From the NCBI RefSeq assembly GCF_015352445.1, contig NZ_JADKPO010000014.1:60816-124815 (forward strand): a DNA stretch of 64,000 bases. Direction: 5' to 3'. Shown here piece after piece: positions 26,972 through 35,067 of the stretch (positions within the stretch are counted from its first letter, which is position 1; the number at the start of each line of letters is the position of its first letter). Under the pieces are notes generated by a model. The model saw nothing but the letters and a program-made list of their open reading frames with translations, searched no databases and was not told where the DNA came from. Position numbers and translations under genes: made by a program. This stretch comes from Nocardioides agariphilus (lineage in GTDB: Bacteria > Actinomycetota > Actinomycetes > Propionibacteriales > Nocardioidaceae).

Positions 26972-28189
26972 TCAGCCGGCGTGCACGTGCACGGTGCGCC
27001 CGATGTCGTCGAGCATCGACCGGGCCGTGTCGTAGTCGGGGTGGCGCAGCCGCACCCACGCGTTGGCCATGTAGCCGGCCTCGATCGGCTGGGTGGAGGT
27101 GCCGATGTCGGGTAGGTGGGCATCGATGATCCACTCGCCGAAGCGGGAGTTGACGTCGTCGAGCCCGCTGTAGCCACGGATGTTGCCGTCGGCCTCGGGG
27201 CGCAGGGCGACGATCCCAGCGGCGTACTTGCGGGTCATCTGGTGCTCCGGTCCGCCGTGCACCAAGACGTGCGCCCACTCGCGATAGACGTCGACGTCGT
27301 TGGAGGCCGAGTAGAGGTCCCAGGCACCGACGCCCGGCGGACGACAGCCGATCTCGGAGAACCTCAGGCCCTTGGGTCCGTAGAACCACTCCATGTGGGT
27401 CGCCGAGGTCTCGATGCCGAGCGCCTCGATGACGCGGTGCCCCATCTCGCGCACCTCGTCGTAGAACGGTGAGTCGGTCAGCCGGTTGGTGGTGATGAAC
27501 TGCGGGCTGATCCAGCGGTGCCGCATCGCCTCGAGCACGTTGGGGTAGTAGTGCGTGGCCCAGTCGTGGACGACCTGCCCGTCGAGGGCGATGGTGTCGT
27601 AGAAGCCCTCGTGCCCCTCGACGTACTCCTCGACGGCGATCGAGCTCGAGCCGGCGTAGTCCCCCAGAGCCCGGTCGAGATCGGCCATCGAGTCGACCCT
27701 GACGGTGCCCTGGGCACCGGCGCCGCTGCGCGGCTTGAGGATCAGCGGGAAGCCGATCGCCTCGGCGAAGGCACTCACCTCGGTGGCACTGTCGGCCGCG
27801 GTCGACGCGGCCGTGGGTACGCCGGCCTTGCGCAGCGCGTCCTTCATCGACGGCTTGTCGCGGCACAGCCACGTGGTGCGCAGGCTGGTGCCGGGGATGC
27901 CGCGGGCTTCGCGTACCTCAGCAGCCGCCATCTGGTGCGACTCGATGGTCGCCTCGAGACGGTCGACCCACATCAGCCGCTGCGCCCACTCGACGGCCTC
28001 GTTGAGCTGGTGCACGTCGGTGACGTTGCCCACCTGGTAGTAGGCCGCCATCTGCCCGCGCAGGTCGTCGCCCAGCTCGTGCTCGGAGGACTCGCCCACC
28101 CCGATCACGTGAGCACCCACGCCTGCGAGAGCGGCCACGAAGCGCCGCTGGTTCTGCGGGAACGCCGGCTCGACGAAGGCGATGTTCAT
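26972..28189 (-). CDS. ATP-grasp carboxylate-amine ligase-like enzyme
   Basis: 405 aa. ATP-grasp lysines appear in SMKDALRKAGVPT (Lys116) and LILKPRSGAGAQGTV (Lys152). Metal and acid residues appear in HMEWFYGPKGLRFSEIGCRP (from 265). This arrangement belongs to the carbamoyl-phosphate-synthase-like/dipeptide-ligase group that joins a carboxylate to an amine through an acyl-phosphate. ATG 28189 lies 7 nt from TACAGT, so the gene probably heads the operon on a leaderless transcript. The amino acid or acid it joins cannot be read from sequence. Confidence 0.85.
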   Translation of the reverse strand: MNIAFVEPAFPQNQRRFVAALAGVGAHVIGVGESSEHELGDDLRGQMAAYYQVGNVTDVHQLNEAVEWAQRLMWVDRLEATIESHQMAAAEVREARGIPGTSLRTTWLCRDKPSMKDALRKAGVPTAASTAADSATEVSAFAEAIGFPLILKPRSGAGAQGTVRVDSMADLDRALGDYAGSSSIAVEEYVEGHEGFYDTIALDGQVVHDWATHYYPNVLEAMRHRWISPQFITTNRLTDSPFYDEVREMGHRVIEALGIETSATHMEWFYGPKGLRFSEIGCRPPGVGAWDLYSASNDVDVYREWAHVLVHGGPEHQMTRKYAAGIVALRPEADGNIRGYSGLDDVNSRFGEWIIDAHLPDIGTSTQPIEAGYMANAWVRLRHPDYDTARSMLDDIGRTVHVHAG

Positions 28190-28196
28190 CTTTGTC

Positions 28197-28202
28197 ACTG
28201 TA
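28197..28202 (-). promoter_or_regulatory. -10 element heading the ATP-grasp/S51/esterase operon
   Basis: On the minus strand TACAGT is followed by 7 nt (GACAAAG) and ATG 28189. Confidence 0.5.
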
Positions 28203-28223
28203 GTGAAGGGACCTCGGTTCGGT

Positions 28224-28288
28224 GGTTGAGGTGCGAGGAGCGCCGGAATCCGCCCCGGCCACGAGCCTCGCAAGCTCGCACCTCAACC
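28224..28288. repeat. interspersed palindromic repeat (family 2 variant)
   Basis: Perfect 14-bp arms GGTTGAGGTGCGAG (28224-28237) and CTCGCACCTCAACC (28275-28288) enclose a further partly paired 37-nt loop. The stop codon of the LuxR gene (28283-28285) is inside the right arm. Confidence 0.85.
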
Positions 28289-29773
28289 TCCCAGCAGGCG
28301 GCGCGCGTGCCAGGTGGCGATGCCGGCGCGCGAGGTCAGGTCGAGCTTCGCCAGGACGTGGCTGACGTGGTTCTCGACGGTCCGCTCCGAGAGGGTGAGC
28401 CGCGCGGCGATGGCCGCGTTGCTGAGCCCTTCGGCGACGAGCGCGGCGATCTCGCTCTCGCGACGCGTCAGGGGTCCGGTGTCGGCGACGGCCGGCCCGG
28501 TCGGCAGCCTGGCGAGCAACGGGGCCATCCCGAGGCGGGTCGCGAGAGTCCTGGCGCGCGACCCGGCGGCCGCGTCGCCCAGCAGCGCGAGCTCGCCGAG
28601 CACGGCGGCCTGCCACGGGGCAGCGTGCATCGCCTCGCAGGCCCGCAGCGCCGACAGCAGGTGGGCCTGGGCCCTCTCCGCCTGGCCGTACGTCGCAGCG
28701 AGCCGGCCGAGCGCGAGGTCGACCGGGCCGTCGTACGGCGTCGAGGCGAGGCCGATCGCATGCAGCCCGGAGTACGGGGCGAGCTGCTCGTAGAGCACCC
28801 GTGCGGTCTCGTCGTCGCCGAGCCACGCGCACACCTCGGCGTTGCCGACGGTGGCGATCACCCACTCGGGCGCGCGCTCCGGGAACCGCCGCACATGCGG
28901 AGCGATGCCGCGCCAGAGAACCTCCGCCCTCTCGCGGTGCCCACCCGCCATGAGCATCTGGCAGACCCAGCCCCCGGCCAGGTAGGGGAGCTCGTCGGTC
29001 GCCCGCAGGACGGCCGCCGTCTGCGTGTCCAGGTCCCGACCTGTCTGCGCTGCAACGGCCGAGCTGAACACAAGGTGGAAGAACCTCGCCTCGCCGTCGG
29101 GGTCCGCGGCCACCGCGTCATCGATCAGGCGCAGCGTGTCGTCGTACCTGCCCTCGAGAAGTCGCTGCGAGGCGTCGACCAGGAGCAGGTACGCCGACCA
29201 GGCCGGTCGCTTCAGTCGCGCGACGAGCGGACGCAAGGAGGTGAGCTCGGCCATCAGGTCGATGCGGTCGCCGAGCACGACGTAGGCGTCCATGCGCCAG
29301 CGCCGTCCCCACGCGGCGTACTCGGCCGTTCCCGTACGCCGTCCGAGATCGACCGCCTCGTCGGCGACGGTCAGTCGTTCGGGAAGGTGCTCGATGGCGA
29401 AGCGTGCTGAGTGCCAGGCCTGCAGGCGCAGGAAGGCGGCCTCCGGGTCGTCGCTCTCGGGCGGGAGGTCCAAGGGTTCGGGCGCCCCGAACGGGTTGCT
29501 GGTCGCGACGAGCTGGGCCCGCACCCGCGCGGTGCGCACCGGGTCGGACTCGCCGAGCAGCGCGAGGGCGTCGACGCACAGCTCGTGCACTCGAGCTGCC
29601 ACGGCCGCACCGTGACCGACCCGGATGAGCGTGGCAGCGTCCGCCACCGTCGCGAGATCGCCAGCGGCACGTGCCTCACCGGCCGCCTGCTCGCACGCCG
29701 CCAGGGCATCGGCCACGGCTCCGCGGCGGTAGAGGTCGCGCGCCTGCTCGAGGAGCTCGCCCGCGCTGGCCAC
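28283..29773 (-). CDS. LuxR-type transcriptional regulator with TPR-like N-terminus
   Basis: 496 aa. Residues 1-400 are alanine-rich helical repeats of TPR/LAL type without a visible Walker A motif. The last 65 residues form a LuxR helix-turn-helix ([34 protein letters not shown]). It probably binds DNA in response to an unknown ligand or partner. GTG 29773 follows TAGAGT (29781-29786) by 7 nt. It is divergent from the membrane protein at 29857, a likely target. The coding end runs into a palindromic repeat. Confidence 0.85.
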   Translation of the reverse strand: MASAGELLEQARDLYRRGAVADALAACEQAAGEARAAGDLATVADAATLIRVGHGAAVAARVHELCVDALALLGESDPVRTARVRAQLVATSNPFGAPEPLDLPPESDDPEAAFLRLQAWHSARFAIEHLPERLTVADEAVDLGRRTGTAEYAAWGRRWRMDAYVVLGDRIDLMAELTSLRPLVARLKRPAWSAYLLLVDASQRLLEGRYDDTLRLIDDAVAADPDGEARFFHLVFSSAVAAQTGRDLDTQTAAVLRATDELPYLAGGWVCQMLMAGGHRERAEVLWRGIAPHVRRFPERAPEWVIATVGNAEVCAWLGDDETARVLYEQLAPYSGLHAIGLASTPYDGPVDLALGRLAATYGQAERAQAHLLSALRACEAMHAAPWQAAVLGELALLGDAAAGSRARTLATRLGMAPLLARLPTGPAVADTGPLTRRESEIAALVAEGLSNAAIAARLTLSERTVENHVSHVLAKLDLTSRAGIATWHARRLLGG

Positions 29774-29843
29774 GGGTCCGACTCTAGGTCTGAGTGGTCG
29801 AAGTTGAGTGTTTCCTCCGATGCGCCGTCCGCGCGGTCGTTCC

Positions 29844-29849
29844 TAGCGT
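29844..29849 (+). promoter_or_regulatory. -10 element of the membrane protein gene
   Basis: TAGCGT is followed by 7 nt and ATG 29857. The divergent LuxR promoter (29781-29786) is about 60 bp away, so one regulator could control both. Confidence 0.5.
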
Positions 29850-29856
29850 TCCCCGC

Positions 29857-30507
29857 ATGACCAGTGCAGCCGTACCAGCCGCCGCGACCTCGTCCGAGTC
29901 CTCACGCCTACGCAGCTACGGGCTCGTCGGGGCCGTCGCCTCCGTCGTGGGCGCGGCCAGTGCGGTCGTCCTCATCGCCTGGGAGCCGCAGGTGGGCGAC
30001 GAGCGGTTCAGCTACCCCTTGGACGCGACGGCGTACACGGTCGCCCAGGTGTTCTTCGCCGTGCAGCACGTCGCGATGCTGCCGCTGTTCCTGGCCGTGC
30101 TGGTGCTCGCGCGTCGGCACAGCTCCCGCACGCTCGTCATCGGCGGCAGGATCGCCTTGGTCGGCCAGGTGCTGCTGACCGTGATGGAGCTGGTGGCCAT
30201 CGCCGCTCGCGACTCGCTCATGACCGACTCCACGGGCTCGCTCATCGGTGGGCTGTACAGCGTGCCGATGATCCTGCTGGGCGTGGGACCACTCGTGGCC
30301 GGCTGGGGGGCGCTGCGCACCAGCCTCTTCGACGGCCCGGCGCGCTGGCTGCTGCTGGGGCTCGGGGTGTACGTGTTCGTGGTGATGTTCCCGGCGGTGT
30401 TCGGGCCGATGGTCGCCGGCCGCATCGCGATCGGCGTGTGGCTGCTGGGCTTTGCCTGGCTGGGTCTTGTCATCGCGCGTGAGCCAGGGGGACGCACGCG
30501 CGCATGA
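29857..30507 (+). CDS. multi-pass membrane protein of unknown function
   Basis: 216 aa with about six hydrophobic helices (for example LVGAVASVVGAASAVVLIAW and VAMLPLFLAVLVLARR). No conserved catalytic motif is visible. It starts at the ATG that lies 7 nt from a -10 hexamer. It ends in an ATGA overlap with the next membrane protein, so both are co-translated. The pair probably forms a membrane assembly controlled by the divergent LuxR protein; this is an inference from position. Confidence 0.75.
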   Translation: MTSAAVPAAATSSESSRLRSYGLVGAVASVVGAASAVVLIAWEPQVGDERFSYPLDATAYTVAQVFFAVQHVAMLPLFLAVLVLARRHSSRTLVIGGRIALVGQVLLTVMELVAIAARDSLMTDSTGSLIGGLYSVPMILLGVGPLVAGWGALRTSLFDGPARWLLLGLGVYVFVVMFPAVFGPMVAGRIAIGVWLLGFAWLGLVIAREPGGRTRA

Positions 30508-31667
30508 GACGGCTCGTGCTCGTCGGCGCGGTCGGCGGCCTGGCGTGGGCCGCCGGCCTGCGCGGCTGGATGATCCAGATGGCCGCGTCCGAAGGGTCGA
30601 CGTTCCACTGGTACGGGACGTTCGCACTGGTGCTGCTGCCGGGCACGGTGGTCGGCGGTCTGTTCGGACTGGCCGATCACCGACGTCGGGCCGGCATGCC
30701 GAGGAGTGGTTGGCTCGCGGCCTCTCCCCTGCTGTTCGGATCGGCGCTGCTGGACCCCACGATCCTCCGTCAGCTCGTCGAGGAGGGCATCGGTGGCGGC
30801 GCTCTGGGCGTCGCGACGGCAGGCATCGCGGGCGGCTACGCCCTCTCCGGGCGGGGTCGGCCGTGGGGGCGTCGTGCCTGCGGCGCCTTGGCCACGCTGC
30901 TGGTGCTGGGGATGCTGGTGATGGCCTCCGACCAGTACCCGCTCGGGGAGGCGCATGGACTCTGGGTCGGCACGTACGCCGCCTCGCTCGTCGCCCTGCT
31001 CTGCCTCGCATCCGCCATCCCGCAGCGCGGCGAGCGCAGGGTACTGGTGCCGCGGGCCTGGCACGCCGCGGCGATCGGGGGCCTCGCGGGCTACGCCTGG
31101 GCAGCGTCTCTGCGGGCGTTCATGTGGGAGGTCGCCGGCGAGGAGGCCGGCGTCGACGCCGTCGGGACGTTCGTGTGGGTCCTGCTACCGGGCACGGTCA
31201 TCGGCGCACTGCTGGCGCTGGCCGAGTGGCGGCGGTGGCGGGGCGGTGTGCGACACCGGCGCTGGTTGGTCTGGTCACCCATGCTGTTCGCCGCGATCCT
31301 GGTCAGCAGTCCGCAGATCCTCCTCAACCCCGACGGAGGGATCGGGCTCGCCGCCGTCGCAGTGCCAGCGATGTGCATGCTCGGCGGGTACGCGATCGCC
31401 GGGCGCGGCCCGGTCGCCGTGCGGGTCGTCTGCGCCGTGGTCGCCTTGTCAGCCATCCCCGCCTGGGCGCTCACGGCCGAAGCGGTGGGCGGGCCCTCCA
31501 TGGGCCTCGACGACCCGCACGGTGCCTGGGCCGCGGTGCTCTACTGGGCCCTGCTCGCGGTGTTCATGATCGCCGCGGCGGTGCCGCACCGACATCCGGC
31601 TCAGTCATCGCCGCCGGTCTCACCCGGCTCGTCCTCGGAGTCACCCTCGATCACCACGACCGCGTAG
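30504..31667 (+). CDS. membrane protein with internal duplication
   Basis: 387 aa, about ten to twelve hydrophobic helices. Two halves repeat the same pattern: GGLAWAAGLRGWMIQMA with GTFALVLLPGTVVGGLFGLA (residues about 11-60) and GGLAGYAWAASLRAFMWEVA with GTFVWVLLPGTVIGALLALA (about 192-245). This indicates tandem duplication of an ancestral unit. The function is unknown. ATG 30504 overlaps the upstream stop (ATGA). The last 67 bp overlap the convergent PepSY gene, an unusual tail-to-tail coding overlap; its Ser/Pro-rich C-terminus may be dispensable. Confidence 0.72.
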   Translation: MRRLVLVGAVGGLAWAAGLRGWMIQMAASEGSTFHWYGTFALVLLPGTVVGGLFGLADHRRRAGMPRSGWLAASPLLFGSALLDPTILRQLVEEGIGGGALGVATAGIAGGYALSGRGRPWGRRACGALATLLVLGMLVMASDQYPLGEAHGLWVGTYAASLVALLCLASAIPQRGERRVLVPRAWHAAAIGGLAGYAWAASLRAFMWEVAGEEAGVDAVGTFVWVLLPGTVIGALLALAEWRRWRGGVRHRRWLVWSPMLFAAILVSSPQILLNPDGGIGLAAVAVPAMCMLGGYAIAGRGPVAVRVVCAVVALSAIPAWALTAEAVGGPSMGLDDPHGAWAAVLYWALLAVFMIAAAVPHRHPAQSSPPVSPGSSSESPSITTTA

Positions 31668-31942
31668 TCGGCGTCGAGGCGTACGTCGACCGTCATACCG
31701 TCGGTCCTGGTGACCTCGACCTCCCAGACAGCGCCGTTCTCGTCGTCGAGCTCGACGCTGTTCGCCTTGCCACCATGGGTCGCCGCGAGGGCGGCCTCCG
31801 TGGCCCGGTCCGCCTGCGCCTGGGTGTAGTCGAGGCTGCCCCGCTCCCCGGGCTCGACCCCGCCCGCCACGGCCACGCCCCCACCTACGAGTGCGGCCGC
31901 CACCGCGATCCCGCCCCCCACTGCCACCGTCCGCTTCGTCAT
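31601..31942 (-). CDS. exported PepSY-domain protein
   Basis: 113 aa. An N-terminal signal or anchor (VAVGGGIAVAAALVGGGVAV) precedes a single PepSY domain (YTQAQADRATEAALAATHGG, VWEVEVTRTDGMTVDVRLDA) and an acidic tail. PepSY domains often inhibit proteases or sense envelope state. The gene is divergent from a response regulator/histidine kinase pair, a common layout in which the PepSY gene is a target of that system. Two 11-bp-spaced half-site pairs lie in the gap. The 3' end overlaps the convergent membrane gene. Confidence 0.85.
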   Translation of the reverse strand: MTKRTVAVGGGIAVAAALVGGGVAVAGGVEPGERGSLDYTQAQADRATEAALAATHGGKANSVELDDENGAVWEVEVTRTDGMTVDVRLDADYAVVVIEGDSEDEPGETGGDD

Positions 31943-31964
31943 GTCACCACCCTGCCCCGACGCA

Positions 31965-32035
31965 ACTTAAGCCAGCCTGAAGCGTCACGATCGGTCACCA
32001 ACGTCCTCCGCGGACCTTCAGCGGGGATTCAGCGG
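31965..32035. promoter_or_regulatory. two OmpR-type direct-repeat sites between PepSY gene and response regulator
   Basis: On the plus strand TTCAGCGG occurs at 32017-32024 and again at 32028-32035, an exact 11-bp period. On the minus strand TTCAGG (31976-31981) and TTAAGT (31965-31970) are also 11 bp apart. One pair faces each gene, as expected for tandem binding of an OmpR-type dimer. Confidence 0.65.
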
Positions 32036-32054
32036 ACGGTGGGACCCTGGCCAC

Positions 32055-32732
32055 GTGCGGATCCTGGTGGTCGAGGACGACAAGCACGTGGCTCGGGCGG
32101 TCAGGCGTGGGCTGGAGGACGAGGGGTACGCCGTCGACGTGGCGCTGACAGGGACCGACGGGGAGTGGTTGGCCAGCGAGAACCAGTACGACGCGCTCGT
32201 GCTCGACGTGATGCTGCCCGGGATCGCGGGCGACGAGCTGTGTGCGCGGCTGCGCAAGGCGGGCAACTGGGTGCCGATCCTGATGCTCACGGCCCGCTCC
32301 GGTCCCGCCGAGGAGGCGCGGGCGCTGGACGCCGGCGCTGACGACTTCTTGGCCAAGCCGTTCTCGTTCGTGGTGCTGATGGCGCGCATCCGGGCCCTGC
32401 TGCGGCGCGGCGGAGCGGAGCGGCCAGCGGTCCTGACCGTCGGCGACCTCGGCTTGGACCCCGCCGAGCACCGCGTGTGGCGTGGCGAGCATCAGATCGC
32501 GCTGACGCCGCGACAGTTCTCGCTGCTGGAGTTCCTGATGCGGCGCGCGGGTGAGGTGCTCCCCAAGTCGACGATCCTCGAGCACGTCTGGGACTTCTCC
32601 TTCGAGGGCGACCCCAACATCGTCGAGGTGTTCGTGCGGCAGCTGCGGCAGCGCATCGACGAGCCGTTCGGGCGCACCGCGCTGCAGACCGTGCGGCTGG
32701 TCGGCTACCGCCTCGACCCCGATGGTGGTTGA
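32055..32732 (+). CDS. OmpR/PhoB-family response regulator
   Basis: 225 aa. The receiver domain (1-115) has acidic residues in VVEDDKH, phospho-acceptor Asp51 in LVLDVMLPG and the conserved Lys in LAKPFSF. The winged helix (about 130-225) contains LTPRQFSLLEFLMRRAGEVL and GRTALQTVRLVGYRL. GTG 32055 begins MRILVVEDD, the standard start. The kinase gene follows after 3 bp. Autoregulation is likely through the TTCAGCGG pair 20 bp upstream. Confidence 0.95.
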   Translation: MRILVVEDDKHVARAVRRGLEDEGYAVDVALTGTDGEWLASENQYDALVLDVMLPGIAGDELCARLRKAGNWVPILMLTARSGPAEEARALDAGADDFLAKPFSFVVLMARIRALLRRGGAERPAVLTVGDLGLDPAEHRVWRGEHQIALTPRQFSLLEFLMRRAGEVLPKSTILEHVWDFSFEGDPNIVEVFVRQLRQRIDEPFGRTALQTVRLVGYRLDPDGG

Positions 32733-32735
32733 GCC

Positions 32736-34070
32736 GTGAGCCTGCGCACCCGCACGACCCTTCTCGTGGCCACGGTCGTGGCCGTCCTGCTCGTCGGGGG
32801 CGCCGTCACGCTCGACGTGGTGCTGCACCACCGCCTGGTGGCCAACACCGACGACCTGTCGCGCTCTCGCGTCACGGACCTCCTCACCCTCTCCGAGTCG
32901 GGCTCGTTGCCGGAGGTACTGGTCAACGTTTCTGACGACTCGGTGGCCCAGGTCGTCACCTACGACGGCCGGGTGCTGGCGGCCTCGGCCAACGCCCGGG
33001 GCGCTGGCCCGATCACCGACGAGCCCATGACCGGAGGCCTCCGTGTGGAGGAACTGACCGGGCCCGATGACGACGAGACGGAGCACTACCGCGTCTGGAC
33101 CTCGACCGGACCATCCGCCGGCGGTGGCCGCGTACGTGTCTACGTCGGCACCAGCCTCGAGTCCGTGGAGGAGGCCACCGCCGACATCCGGGCGGCCCTT
33201 CGCGTCGGCGTACCCCTGGTGTGGCTGCTCACCGTCGCCACGTCCTGGGTGCTGATGGGTGGCGCGCTGCGTCGCCTCGACCGCATCCGCGCCGAGGTCG
33301 ACACCATCTCCGACTCGGACCTGTCGCGGCGGGTAGGGGGCCGACGTCGCGGCGACGAGGTCGGGCGGCTGGCCGCGACCATGAACCGGATGCTCGGACG
33401 ACTCGAGGACGCAGCCGACCGGCAACGCGCGTTCGTCGCCGACGTCTCGCACGACCTGCGCAGCCCGCTGACCGCCCAACGCACCCAGCTCGAGCTGGCG
33501 ATGGAGAACCCGGCGGCCGTCGACCAGGCCACGCTGCACCGGGACCTCCTACGCCACGTCGACGAGATGGACTCCCTGGTCGGCGACCTGCTGTTCGTGG
33601 TGACCGGCGACGAGCGCCCCCTGACCCGGCAACCGCTCGACCTGGAGGACATCGTGCTCGAGGAGGCGACGCGCGTACGACGACTCGGCGGGCCGGTGAT
33701 CGACACCTCGGGCGTCTCTGCCGCACCGGTCATCGGCGACCCCGAGCTGCTGCGCCGCCTGGTGCGCAACCTCGTCGAGAACGCCGTCGCCCATGCCGCG
33801 ACCCGCATCGACCTGTCGGCCTCCGCGTCGGGCAGCGAGGTCGTGGTGGAGGTCGCCGACGACGGACAGGGCGTGCCTGCGGGGCAGGAGGAGGCCGTCT
33901 TCGCGCGCTTCCACCGCGGTGACCCCTCTCGCAGCACTCGAGGCACCGGCCTTGGACTGTCCATCGCCCGGACCATCGCCGAGCGCCACGGCGGTTCACT
34001 CAGCCTGGTCGGCTCCGGGCCCGGCGCGCGCTTCCGGCTGGTGCTCCCGTGCGAGAACGCCCTGCCCTGA
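32736..34070 (+). CDS. HAMP-domain sensor histidine kinase
   Basis: 444 aa. Transmembrane helices at about 9-29 and 157-178 flank a 125-residue extracytoplasmic sensor. HAMP follows (RRLDRIRAEVDTISDSDL), then the phospho-acceptor motif DVSHDLRSPL (His239), and the ATPase with NLVENAVAHA, ADDGQGVP and GTGLGLSIA. GTG 32736 gives MSLRTRTTLL. The signal is unknown; the linked PepSY protein suggests an envelope cue. The 3' end overlaps the convergent membrane gene by 75 bp. Confidence 0.95.
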   Translation: MSLRTRTTLLVATVVAVLLVGGAVTLDVVLHHRLVANTDDLSRSRVTDLLTLSESGSLPEVLVNVSDDSVAQVVTYDGRVLAASANARGAGPITDEPMTGGLRVEELTGPDDDETEHYRVWTSTGPSAGGGRVRVYVGTSLESVEEATADIRAALRVGVPLVWLLTVATSWVLMGGALRRLDRIRAEVDTISDSDLSRRVGGRRRGDEVGRLAATMNRMLGRLEDAADRQRAFVADVSHDLRSPLTAQRTQLELAMENPAAVDQATLHRDLLRHVDEMDSLVGDLLFVVTGDERPLTRQPLDLEDIVLEEATRVRRLGGPVIDTSGVSAAPVIGDPELLRRLVRNLVENAVAHAATRIDLSASASGSEVVVEVADDGQGVPAGQEEAVFARFHRGDPSRSTRGTGLGLSIARTIAERHGGSLSLVGSGPGARFRLVLPCENALP

Positions 34071-34667
34071 GGTGGCTCGGGCCAGGCCGTCCCTCCGCGC
34101 GCGCCGGCGCCGCAGCGCGCTGCCGATGGCGTAGATGGCGCCGGCCAGGAGAACCGAGAGCACCGTCGTACGGCCGTCCATCCACCCCAACAGCTCCGGG
34201 TGGTCGGTGTGCACCTGGAGCCAGGCGTAGCCGGCCAACAGTGCTGGCGCCCACACGAGTTCGCCGGCCACGGGCGCCACGCACGCGGCGAGCCCCGCCA
34301 GCCAGACGAAGGCCGACACCGTGCCCGCATCGGGAGCGGTCGTGACCCCCACCAGCAGTGGAACAGCGAGAGCGCCTGCCACCAGCGCCGCGTATCGGAC
34401 CAGGTCGTGGGCCACGAGCCGGCGTGGTGAGCTCAGCGACAGGTCGGCGCACCGATCTGTCAGAACCCCGGACAACAACGCTCCGGACAAGGCCGCGGCG
34501 ATCGCGAGGACGTCCACGGGCAGGGAGATCAGCGGCACCTGCCAGGTGTCCTCGTCGCCGAGGACCACGACGAGCGCCGCCATGACGACGACGGTGGCGG
34601 CGAGCCGTGGCAGGCCCCACACCTGCGCCACCGCCCTCACCGTGGCCCCGGCGTCGTCATCGCACAT
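33996..34667 (-). CDS. membrane protein of ABC exporter operon
   Basis: 223 aa with about five hydrophobic helices (LAATVVVMAALVVVLG, VLAIAAALSGALLSGVL, AALVAGALAVPLLVGV). It is the last gene of a leftward operon that starts with an ABC ATPase. ATG 34667 overlaps the preceding gene by 11 bp. The C-terminal 25 residues are read antisense to the histidine kinase, so the two coding ends overlap. A permease-associated role is inferred from context only. Confidence 0.7.
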   Translation of the reverse strand: MCDDDAGATVRAVAQVWGLPRLAATVVVMAALVVVLGDEDTWQVPLISLPVDVLAIAAALSGALLSGVLTDRCADLSLSSPRRLVAHDLVRYAALVAGALAVPLLVGVTTAPDAGTVSAFVWLAGLAACVAPVAGELVWAPALLAGYAWLQVHTDHPELLGWMDGRTTVLSVLLAGAIYAIGSALRRRRARRDGLARATSGQGVLAREHQPEARAGPGADQAE

Positions 34668-35013
34668 CCACGTGTGACGGTGGGGCCAGCTCCTCGATCC
34701 GGCACGCGGCCAGCGCCAGGTACGTCACTCGCACCCACTGCTCGGACGCCGTCGAGACAGCCCACCGGCCAGCCACGCTCCCGGCCGCCCACGTGTCGAC
34801 GCCCGATCGCTGCAGGATCCAACGGGCGAGGGTGTAGCGAGCCGCCAGCGCTGCCTCGTCCGCGGCGTCGGAGCTGAGCTCCGGGCACCAGGCCGGGGAG
34901 GCCAGCGCTCGAGCGGCCGACGCGGCGGACACCCGGTCGGTGGTCTCCTCGTCGCCGACCAGGACCAGGACCCCAGCGCCCGTCGGGGGTACGACGCCGG
35001 GCAGGGCCTGCAC
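34657..35013 (-). CDS. small protein of ABC exporter operon
   Basis: 118 aa if started at GTG 35013. In-frame sequence continues upstream to the stop of the previous gene (LAPALTDLGLPLAARY), so the real start may be a rare CTG nearer that stop. The sequence is helical and alanine-rich (RALASPAWCPELSSDAADEA, EQWVRVTYLALAACRIEEL). There is no membrane segment and no recognised domain. Overlaps at both ends indicate co-translation with the ABC exporter components. Confidence 0.6.
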   Translation of the reverse strand: MQALPGVVPPTGAGVLVLVGDEETTDRVSAASAARALASPAWCPELSSDAADEAALAARYTLARWILQRSGVDTWAAGSVAGRWAVSTASEQWVRVTYLALAACRIEELAPPSHVDVR

Positions 35014-35067
35014 GTAGCGCGCGGCCAGCGGCAGCCCCAGGTCGGTCAGTGCCGGGGCAAGGCGGGC

